Source of the DNA: Xylocopa sonorina
Taxonomy: Eukaryota; Arthropoda; Insecta; Hymenoptera; Apidae
Assembly (NCBI RefSeq): GCF_050948175.1
Contig: NC_135198.1
Span: 4,849,001 to 4,913,000 of the forward strand
DNA length: 64,000 nt
Direction: 5' to 3'
Of the stretch, positions 11,701 through 23,700 are shown in pieces. The notes beneath the pieces were generated by a model, which did not search any database, was not told where the DNA came from, and was given only the letters and a program-made list of their open reading frames with translations. Every line of letters starts with the position of its first letter. Position 1 is the first letter of the stretch. The position numbers were made by a program, and so were the translations under genes.

Positions 11701-14700
11701 GGAAAAACCGCGCGTGTTACTTTGCGAATTGCTGCAGATTAGAACCAAATGGAAGTATATTCTAATGCACTGCAGACAAGTTTCACAGATTTGCTTCTAC
11801 GAGAGAAAGTATTCAGAAAACCGCGAATACTATGGACATCTTTGCATAATATGTCAATGGGGTCAAGTTGTATATTTGTAAGTGTAAGAAATTGCAAAAT
11901 GATTTTGGTAGAATTGATGGCTAAGCAATACTTTATTCGATTTGTTCTCAACTCGAGAGTTCGTACAATAACGTCTTCTTAGGGTGCCCTTATTAGCCTC
12001 GAGGGTACCCCCAATGCCATGGCCCATCCAAATGTTCAGGCAAAGCCTCAAAGAGGGATGATGCAGTAAGGAAATACACATGGCATTGAAGTTAATGAGA
12101 ATACCCTAAGAAGGCATGATTGTACAAACTCTCAGAATGAGAACAAGTCGAATAAAACATTTTTTAACCATCGATTCTACTCTAATCATTTTTCAATTTC
12201 TTACATAAAATTCCGCAAAGTGCTGTAATATTGCTATATCGAAATATTTACAATGAAATTTGTAATTGAATACATCTTTTGCGGTGACGAATAGAAATGT
12301 ACGAATTTTGTCAAGCACATTATATTACGACAGTGTTGCTCGAAGCGACGATAAAGAAGTGAAAGTCGGTAATACAACGTAACCCAGAACTGTACGATTG
12401 TTTATTATCATTAGATGAGTGGTGCCTAAAGAGTAATAGTAAATGAATGAATCAAAACATACCCGACGTGTACTGGGTGCCTATTAATATCAACATTGTC
12501 TGGTTTCAGATTGGCAGCGTTTGTACGTTGTTGATAATTCTCTTTCGTGATCATCTCGGTTATTGTTGGTGCTATAAATCAAATGAAATTCGTTATCATT
12601 AATGTTTGTGTGAAATACACATCCGTATTTGAGACGGACGATCAAATTTCTTGAGAAGTTAAACGGGTGTAACGCCGACAAATAATTTTAATTGGAAAAT
12701 GTACACATTTGTATATCATGGGTTAACGAGTTAAGTAGCAGTTGGACAAAAACAGGTTTTTATCTATATGTTACAAGGTATTTAAAATATTCGTTGAAGT
12801 TTCTTTTTTTTTTTTAAATTTAAAATAGCATTCTTGAGTGCTATTAAATTAATGAATTCTCTTTGGCCGTCTACGCTATAATTTCCACATTTCTTATCAT
12901 TTTTGTAATAACAATGAAACAGAAGTTAGTCAAAATAATGAAATATTATCATTCAGAACGTATTCTAAACATTCACTGTTCGTACGTGTGCAGTACTATA
13001 ATTAATGATTTGCAAATGCATAACATTAGCAATTTTTAAGTTTATAATAACAATGCATTATTACGTGACGTTCAGAGTTAATATACTGTGACTAATGTTA
13101 CAAAGTCTATTTGAAAAGTTAATCTCGTTACCTTGAAAATTTTATCAGGTTTACATAAACATTTTCTATGGATTCTTTGTCCTGGTCAAGAAAAATTGCA
13201 CAGCCTTGTGTGTACTTTAAAAATAATCGCTCGAATACGTGTTAAGATAAAGTGGGGAACGATAGAACACGTTTTTTTCCGGAATTTGAATAACGCGCTA
13301 ATGCACCGACGCGAACCAACGACGCAGCGAGCATCTTTCGCGAATTAAGACTCATTAATTTACGGTCCTCCATCGCGTCTCGGGTGACCTTTTATTATAT
13401 CTAGTTGAACCCTGCTCTAGAGTCGCAACTGCATTACGGATCAAAAATACGGCACTCCGTTTAAAAGGAAATTAAGTCGGCCTTGAAATCTCTTCCGTAT
13501 TTCTACGATCAAATTAGTTATTCTATTATAACAGTAGGTGAGCTGTGCTATTTTCTTAGAGGCTCACTGTGTCTCGTGTAACAGAATCGTATTCTGGATA
13601 AAATTAGTGCAATGTTTGCGATTGATTTCATTTTAAACATGGAAATTGATATTAAATTGCAATAAACACTTGTACTATTTGCGTTTCGTGGAAGGGAGCT
13701 AGCTTGGTCGGAGAGAAATTACTCTTCCTCGAAACACAGTGTCCAGTGATTATCCAAAATGATTAATCAGAGATCTCGATCAAGACTATGTAAATAATTA
13801 AATCCTACAAATACTCGAAACACACAGACGCAGATGAATTTGATTAAAGACTCACCTCCGGAATGTCGATTATCCCTCTCGTCGTCTGTCACGTTGACGC
13901 GCATCGAGTCATCCCCCATGGATTTCATGTCATCAACAGTCATATATCGATATTGTTGTTGGTCGCTGAGCATCGGATCTTCACCTAGACGATCAACAGA
14001 AAAATCGAATTACAACAACCGCAAAAATAGGGGTGCGAATGTGTTCGCCGGGCCCAAACGAGGGGGGATGTAAAAATCTACGGTAGATACCGTCGAACTT
14101 GCATGAGAACGGTATGGAAACGAGGTGAAAGTTGATGCACCAAGGTAAAAATAAATGAATATATGAGAGGCTGCAAATAAACGAGTAAATCATTGCCACG
14201 AAAGGTATCCCAGTCAAGCTCGAAGAAGCGAAATTAAATACCGTGTGTATGTACTCAGAGAGTGTGATCATTTTGGCCTTACTCGGGACATAAACCAACG
14301 ATAAACCAAATGAAATTGTACATATGTGTCAATGACTGTTGAGAGAAATTCATATTCGTGCGAATTAGCCGTACGACAATGTGCCGGTTGAAAGTAACGA
14401 AAATTGGATTCGAACATAATTCCCACCGTGAACAGATGTGGAAAGGTTTGCCTTTAAACGGCACCGTTTAAATCGTATCTACCGGATTCGAGTGTTCCAT
14501 TTCACAGATAACACTGGTAATTACCAGTTACGAGGAACGTACAGCCGGGAGAGATACTTGATTATTTCACTGTCACGTCAATTGTCATCGGCGCGATTTG
14601 CATTCGTTAATTAGCTACTTGTGACGTATCGTTTTTCGGCCAGTCCTACGCTAAGCGCTCGCAAACAATTGGACGCAGAAATAAATTAATTGACAGTTAT

Positions 14701-17700
14701 CGGAAAGATTGTAACGACGAATGTTATCGCGTTCACGATATGATAACGAGACATCAGACTTTATTTTTTACCTTTTCGTTATGGTAAAGCACGAACGTTG
14801 GATGTAAATGGTGTGTGTTTAAAACGGTCCGCGATAAAATTTCCGAAACGAAACGGTACAAACGGTATAGTATTTTTCAAACGACTGAGACCTAGCCGGT
14901 GATTCAATCGTTCCGTGCGTTCTTAAACATATCTTATCAGATATGCCAAGAATATGGAGCACGATTATCTAATAAATAGTCAACCCACAAATTTACTGCC
15001 CACGTCGAATGTCGTGTGGCTGTAAAGCTAAACTAATCAGGCGCAAATTAAATCGTATCTTCCTTCCCTGCCCTACGAAAACTCGACTCCCGTTCACGTT
15101 CAAGAAATAAGTATTTTTCCCATTTTCAAACGTCACGATATCACGAAAAGAGGACTTCTGTCGCGACTAAAGGTATTTCTAACAAACTGAACGCAGCGCT
15201 CTCCCTCAGAGATGACAACGCGAGAAGCCAGTCCCATCTTTTCGGCTCTCTCGATGAACGCCTCAGATAGCAGCTCGCGCGCAATGGGAATGATGTCACT
15301 TTTTATCTGGAGAGCCCACGGGGCCACTCGAACGTGGAATCAATAATATCTAAAATTAATAGAAACAGACGGTGCGGCTGGCCCTCGACTTGGTGGTACC
15401 ACATGGAGAAACCGTGCCGCGGATACCTCTAATTTTAGCGTTTCTTCAAGGACACCCCGTCGAAGCGATCCTAAAACATTTCGAAGCCGTTTCTATCTAC
15501 GAATAGTTGACCTCATAGGCAGTGACCTATATCTTCCTAACCGAGTGGCCGCGCGGCTCTGAAAACTAACCGCGGTAATCACGTCGAATCTCGTTGAGCG
15601 CAGTTAGCCGGCCACCGTCATAGACCAGAATAGTACTAATCGTAATCAACGAGACGGCCAGTTAGTTTATGTCGCATCGCATCGGCGTTAATCGAATCCC
15701 CGATTCCGCGTATCGCGCCGGATACACCTTTGCCATCCGAACAAGTGAACCGGTTACGAAAATAGCGTGTCGCGAAGAAACACCGCGAGATCACCGAGTA
15801 TATTCGTCGGTGAACGCAATCGCTGGCCATCTCGCACCAGCGATCGTTCATACTTTTTTCAACTGGCCGATGGAGTCGCGATAAGAGCGTGCTGTTATCG
15901 CCGCGATGCCACTGTCCGCGTCACGCCAGCTGTCGTCGATACGCGTACGCATAATAGCGTCGTCACGATCTCTGTTATCGCGTAGTAATTGGACGACGCT
16001 GCACAGCTGACTACCTTTCGCGTGTAGATCGACTGGAAGTTCGCGAGAGGAACTGGTGAAATCGTATCGTTTATCGTTTTACACTTCCTCTCATTTTTTT
16101 CTTTTCCATTAAGGTAGAGGAAAACCAGCTAGCCTTGATCGTTGCCCCCCTATCCGCGCTATCATCGTACGCGTCGTTGTGTCACCGTTTTGCTCGTCTC
16201 ATTGTTATGTCATAAGCGAGGATCACAGTCACGTTCCTTGTGCCGCTCAATTAAGCGAGCCAGCTCTCCGCGACAACGTTCGCCGTTCGTCTCCGTCGTT
16301 TATGGCCTGTTACCTTTGCCACGTTCTATCGCCGTGTTTGGTCCCCTTCAATAGATCGTGGTCTTCAATGCGACCAGTTGGCTCCGTTTCGCGATGAGAA
16401 TACGGATGCCGCTTCTCTGACCGTAGGGGTAACCGGAACCGGACCGGAACCGCGCGCAACCACCGGATGCCAGCAGCGCTGCGGCACGCGCGCTCGCGAT
16501 ACGATTTCGTGCCTGCGTGTAGCCTCGAATGCGTTCTTAAAATCGAGAGGTCCTCGCGCAGGGACGTTTCAATGCTTTCGTATCATAGTTTCGTGAGAAA
16601 GACGAACAGGAAATGAACGAGTAAGAGTAATAAAGGAAGAATGTTAGAATTTGAATAACGAAATGTTTTGATATCTATCGATGGTGGAGATTATCAAAAT
16701 TTCATTACAAATATTGTAATAAACACACTCGAATACTGCTCTAAACACTCACGAGATTAGATAAATTTCCGCGTTTTCTTTTCTTTGCAGGCTAGACAGC
16801 CACTGTAATAGTTGGCAACCTTGACAACGAATTTGTACGAGAGCTCGTATATGTATACGTGCAGCGAGGGCCAAGAGTGAATATACATGTTACGAAAATA
16901 AAATTCATCTTATATCGTGTTGTGTCTTATTAACAATGAGATCGAGATAGTGATAAAAATTATATAAGATGTTTGTGGGATCGCAGGTATACTTTGCATC
17001 CTCTCGATCGTCTTCACTCTCATTATGTATCACGTATAATAGTTATCGAGAGGAATCGGACGACATCGTGTTCTAAAGATCGACCAAGTATCGCTTGTAA
17101 AGCGTTCGATACGCGTAAATATGCATCTAATTTGGCCCGGATATTTAGGTTTAACGCGCCAGGGAAAATGTCGAAATTTACCACGCGTACACTTATGCAC
17201 GCTTCTCCCTGTCTGGACTCTCGCTGACGTTAGTTCAACGGACAGATCGGGAATGTAAACATTTCGTAGAAATTATTGCGCGAATAAACGAGGCTTGCGG
17301 TATCGTTTTAGGTAGCCGTATAAACGTCACGATGTTGGATTATCCGTAGACGAACAGACAGATGATTTCATTCGCGCGTGTGATACGTATAAACTCTGCT
17401 AAACGAACCGACTGTTTTCAACCCTTTCGTAGTTTACTACGATAGTGCAACGAGTAAGCAGTCGATACTGCGAAATTTTATTACCGAAATTGTACTATAC
17501 AACGTGTCTTATCGTTAATAATGCATTAACTTGGAAATAGCTAAAACTTTGTTGATCACTGTAAACATAGAAGATGTCAGAATAACTTAGAATAATTGGA
17601 ATATCGTTTAAAAATGTGTTATGCATTATTAAAATACGTAGTACCTCCGTTAAAATAATTTTTTCTTAGTTTTCTTTAACGACCAACTGTTTTCTTTACT

Positions 17701-20700
17701 AATATTTCAGGTGATTTTGGTATTTCTTACGCTATTCACCATTTTATTAGATAGACTTCCTTTTGTCAATTATAGTGAATATGTAACACTAGTTAACAGG
17801 TTCAAGTCTGGAAAAACAGAGTCGCGTGCCGGAGTCGCGCTCGTTATCGCTTAACGTGTTAAACATTTTACAAAAACCTTTGTTTCGTACGTACACACGG
17901 AAAAAATGATAATTTTCTTAATTGTAAAGCAGTTATAAATAGAAACGATAACAGAAACCCAAGCGAAGTCCCTGAGAACGCTACAGATAACTTTATCCGC
18001 TCATAATTCTCTGAATGAACGTTTCAGCGTGAAAATCATCAAACCACGAAATGCTATTTTAAACGAAAATGTAAAATTGCAGATGCACAAACTGGTGCGT
18101 TACGAAACTTATTGTTTCGCGAATCTCTCTGAAATATTCTACATACTTGAACCACGTGTATGACATATCAGTGTTTGCCAAAATTTAAGCCGCGCGACAA
18201 ATACTCCGCGATGTTTCACAGTTTAACAACAAGCAACTATCGTGTTTCTTCGGTTCCGCTAAAAGATAATTTATCGGGAATACGGGAGAACAGGATTTTC
18301 AACGACTCGAACGAGCAGCAACGCGCAGTGGCGGAAGAGCGCGCTGCAAAAAGGAAGAGCGACGGTCGACCGCGCGGTTAAAGCGAGTAATAACCGTGGT
18401 TAAAATTGAATTAGGGGTGGCGTGGTCATGAAACAACAGATGTCTGCGATATTTACATGCGCTGTCGCTGCTCCTGTTGCTTGTACACCCGCAGCAAGTT
18501 ATCTTCCTCGATTCCTTTCGTTTCGAGCGGTCTTTCGCCATTTTGTTGGATACTGTTCACACAACGACTGGATAAAACGAAACGAAAAAAAAAGAAACAA
18601 CTAGTCGTACGACGGTCCAGAAAGTAGTAGTCGTGCAACGCGAGACACGCGACGAAACTGCGACGAAATCGCGAACAGGACGCACCTCCGCGGATAATAG
18701 TTTCGGTAAGTTTGCACTGGCAACTTTACACTCAGACCAGTGAACGCGGTATGACTGACGGTGTACGGTACGTACAGGACTAATTACATCACCGACTCAA
18801 CTAGCCGTCGACGGTATGCGAGGAGTTAGGTCACACGAATTACAATTAGCGCGCGTTATCGCTACGCACTCATTGATCACATCCGCGCAATTTCTGAACG
18901 GGCTCACATCACTGGCCGGGTTCCACAGTTGCCGTTTCGTCGTTTTACCGCCCCTACGCCGGTACGACAGCCGGAAGTCGCGAGAAAAACCCCGTAGAAC
19001 GGGGAGCACGCGTCCACGTTCTGGTGTCGGTGCAACTGGAGGTCCACGTTACGCAACCACCGCGACGTATCCGCCCGATTAGATTTGATTTGTTAAATTG
19101 CATTAACCGTGAACGGCTGCCTGGACGCTCGTTCTTAGTTTTCGCGGTATTTCGTCGCGTGCCAGCACACCGGCGGGATCAGGAACAGCGACTGCCCCGA
19201 GATTAATACAAGTTCGACGCGAGACCACCTAACAGAAACGTGACCTCATTCCGTGAATCACCAATTTTATAATAGTAGCTGCCTTCGAGCTTTTCCGCTA
19301 CTTTATTTACATACTGAACGCCCGCAACTCTTTTCCCTGTGTGTATCGGCTCGTAAGAGCGGCCAGATGCAATCGTTGGCAACCAGCGGCCCCTCGTCGG
19401 ATCGTCGCGGCGAACGAGAACAACAACCGTGCATCGCGACGCGTCCGTTCCAACATTTCGATCGCCGTGAGATCATTAAGCATCTTTACGACCGCCACCC
19501 AGCCATCGATCTATGTAATGCGATCGTCACGCGTCGCAGTTAACCCGCGACTACGAGTTTTTTCGTTTTTAGATCGTGGAGAGTCATCGCGATCGCGAAT
19601 TTTCCTCGTTGTTGGTCTTCGTACACTTTTCGTGGTTCGCCACCGTCACGCGAATACGCGGGTGAAAGAAATCGCGCGGCGATATTTAAAGTGCGATAAA
19701 AAAGAGAAGAAATTGGTTATATAAATTCCGATATTTTGGTCGTGAATCGTATTTGGCGACTCGCCAGCTAGTAGGGGTTCGACTAACTGCACGAATAATG
19801 CGGTACAAGATGCACACCGGCTGTTGCGTAACAGCTGAAGCGGAATGCGTATAGGTACGAGGACGATACGTCAAAACAGAGCACACAAGCTCTGTTCTGT
19901 TCCTACCGACTGGCATAATGATCGCACGACTCGTTATTATGCAAATTGCATTAACAGAAGTAACGCGCCCTACTTCATTAACGTGCCGTTTTCTGGAAAT
20001 TTAGGCTCGTGGACGCGAGCCCATGACCGAGTTCTATCTGACGTCATTCGATTCAGATCGCCCACTCGAAATCAAAACGTTATTGAGTTTCGATTAATTT
20101 AATTAGATGTTAGATATTAAAAATTGTAGAACTTCTATCATAAATTGCGATAAATAATTTTAACTCGTTGGGTGATTCTAGTGTAAAATAATTTTCTAGT
20201 TTCCATTTATTTTAGCACCGTTGGCCATCATCGTGTGCATAGGTTCGAGTCAATTGCGCGAAATTTCAGGTGTTACTTTTATTTCAAATTGTATCAGTGA
20301 TGCATGCACCCTAATGACGAGGCTAGAACGGTCGCTTGAACGTACTGAATGACGATCATGAAATGAGACGTTTTAATGTGACGAGTGACGAACAGATGAT
20401 AACGATCTTATTGTATCCCGTGTGACGAGAATAGTTCTGGATTACGCACCCACTGCGTAAAGTACCAATTTCTAGATCCAAGATTAGTACTTTAGACAAA
20501 TAAATCAGACGAGACGAAGAACCGACAAATGAAACCTACATACTTTGTTACATTTAAATATTTCAATATTTTCCAATATTTAAATACTCCAAGTAACATA
20601 TTCGCTAATCAACCGACGTAAATTCGATATAATACGTATGTGAAAACTATTCTTACAGTACAGAAAAGAAAAGTTTGCAAGTACGTCTTCTGCAAGTATG

Positions 20701-23700
20701 GATCAAGTACTTGTTTACGATTGGTGATCGCGATCGTGGCTGACGAACACAATACCAGTCGAATTTCGATAGCATTTAATAATACAAGAAAACAAACGGT
20801 ATACGCATTGTCAGAAACTCAAAGCATAAATTTCATTAAAAAGGTTGTACAGCTACTACAGGCGTTTGAAAAACGTGTTGCAACTTTACACGGGAGAAAT
20901 GGAGCGACAAGGAGGGTAAATGAAACAGAGTGTGAACAAACAGCGGTTTAGAGGAGGGTTATGTCTGTGCATGTCTCTGTATTTATTGTCTTCACGCATG
21001 AAACCAAAAAGGCATACGCTAGAACGAGCTGAAGGCAGAGAAACGCATCAAATCCCTTCGTTCGGCTCGTTCTTCTCGCGTACAACTCAAAGGTATCACG
21101 ATCGGTGTAAAAAAAAAGAGAGAGAAACCATCGCAATTATCACGATACGATGCGATATCGAGAAAAATGGGATCAAGCGTGTATAACAGGGAGAAGAAAC
21201 ATACGTTACCAAACTCTGATCGTTAAAGAAACTCGTCTCGAACGCCGATAAATATCGAAACTATTAATGGACCGGCCATTGAGAGATTGACGTAAGCGCA
21301 AAGAATACTAGCAACGTTTCGTAAATGAAGTCCAGAAAAGAAGAAAGGGGAGAGTGTATGAATGGTCGTAATGCGCGCGTAATAGTACGCGCGATTAATC
21401 TACGTACCCTTGCGCTGATATGTATATGTACGCATGTATACATGTATATGTAAAGACAGAATGTCGCGCGTACGTGTGATATGTGAAAGAGTGACAGAAA
21501 CAGAGTACAGACAACTTACGGGTATAGGTCATTTGGCCCTGGTAGTAAGAAGGAAGGTACACGTGTTGCGCGTGTGGAGGCTGCCCGTACACATTCATGG
21601 CTGCCATGCCGATTTCATCACCACCTACATTGTACGCCGTCGAGTAAGGTCATTTTCCTTTTTTTTCCTTCTTTCTTTTTTTTTTTTTCTTTTATCAGAA
21701 CCGCTAATTTCGCACCATAAACACTGTTTCTAAATTTCGCTATCACTGGGTTGTTAAATAGCCGACTTTACGTAGCGGGAGATAAGCCTATCGCGAGTGC
21801 GGTTTTGTTCGTTTGCTTCGATTTTTCAAATTTACACCGCGCGCGACTGGTTCCTCGAGTGTTTCGAATACCACATTAGTAATTAATCCTTTGCGAGTTA
21901 TATTTCAGAAAATTCTGCGACGAATGACTCGTTTTCTTCTGCTTCCTTTCTTTTTAAATGCCGTTGGAATTGATTAGAAACACAAGAAAACAGAACGCTG
22001 ACGATAAAAAATACTAGGCAGTTGTACACGAATTTTACATTTCAATGCTATCTGACTTTTAAGTGCATTCTATTTAAAATTTACCTAGAGCACAAATTAC
22101 GATAAATTGGTAAAAATGTCGGGAATCTATAAATTTATGTTCGCTTTTAACTAGGAAAATTACTACAAGCTTTTTCTCAACGTTACGTTAAGTACTAAAT
22201 ATTGTTCGTCCTTGTTGCGTTGACTTATTTACTGACCACTACTCTTTTTGACATATATGTATGCAATTAGTACAATAAAAATCAGAGACTTGGTCGATAA
22301 AAGAATTTTAATTATGTATGAAATGTATCCACCAATAATTCGCAAAGGATTAAAATATGTATGTATACACTAATTTTCTGGTACGCAATAGAATCAAAAT
22401 CGAATAGTATGTAATCTAATTGAAATTTAATATGATTTAACTCCAATTTCGATTATCCAATTATAGATGTTCTTATATTACAGATGTACTTATTTTTTTG
22501 ACACGCACTTGTTAAATTACATAGGTACATGAATATTTTAATCAAGCAAACAAGCAAACCTGGCAGATTAATTAGCGTTATAGTAAAATTTATCCCATTC
22601 AAATATTATTATAAAGAAAAAAATTTTGTCTAAAGTATGTATATATACATTTTCTTTTTGTCAATTAATTACTATACGAATCTTACACAGATAAATGTTA
22701 GCTCCTCTACGTCTGATTTAGCCAATAATAGAAGTTACGAGATAATGTTATTTTAAAAGAATAATTTTTAATCGATAATAAATTTCCAATTACTGCTCCT
22801 AGTTATTCTCCCAAAAATATTACCTGTGTAAGGTGAATACTATAATACATTTATTTTATAAAAATTCCAAATGTATCCATTACAGTAAATATTCAATATG
22901 TATACAATTTGTAGCTGTATAAGTCTCACTTATGCGATTAAAATCTATGCGTCTAAAATTTTAAGTTCAAAATTTTCCTCGAAGATAGCAACAACCCAGT
23001 GAACGTACGCTAAGTACATGCTCTTGCGAAATGAATGTAACATAAACGCAACAAAACAAGCAAATAATATTACCATGTAGCACCTTGACTCTAAATCGGA
23101 AGTATGGCAGACAATAGTTTTGTGGCTCATTAAATAGATATTTTTTAATATATACAGGGTGATTCATTACTCGTGGGACAATTTCTTACAGCAGATACTA
23201 CACCTCAAAAGTTACAAAAAATTTCATATAAACCTAGGTCCGATTTGCAAAAATGGCAGAGAAAATTGGAATTTTTTTTTTTTTTTTTTTTAAGAGAAAC
23301 AGCAGTTTCATTCATATTATTGATTGCATCTTCCAAATCGTAAGTTCTACAAGAAAATGGCAAACAATATTGAAAGGAGCAATAAATTTGCTATTATAAT
23401 AGTCCCTATTTTACCCTGAAACTCAAAAACAGGCAGACAAAATTTGTAAATTACGAAGACTTTTATCTCCTATTTGACTAATTATTTCTAGACATAGTGC
23501 ACAGCAAATTTCATAAAAACATCTTTATTTATTAAGCTTCCTGATGATATAATCAGTTTTTTATTCCGTCGCACGGAAGCAAAGAAATTTTGTGTGAAAT
23601 AATGAAAACTGCAGGTCAACCGTATATGCGTTAGTAGCACTCAAAGAATTAATTTCATTTTTTACCCTAAACGCGGCTTTCCACAGAAAATTTGTAACGA

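Larger units (their letters stand above)
5587..12462 (-). other. Ank2: Ankyrin intron before ZU5
   Basis: Holds the CT microsatellite (5,688-5,753), the candidate membrane-anchor exon (7,947-8,199) with a CpG-rich region upstream, and the long inverted repeat (11,755-12,333). A minus-strand open frame of 162 codons at 9,954-10,442 has no recognised domain. Otherwise the intron is AT-rich with short A/T runs. Confidence 0.75.

Noticed and set aside
15133..15327. Minus-strand frame reading APWALQIKSDIIPIARELLS and on, helical and protein-like
   Set aside because: Its start is a GTG, a stop lies a few codons upstream, no acceptor keeps the frame, and I recognise no family. It lies in a GC-rich block where long chance frames are expected.
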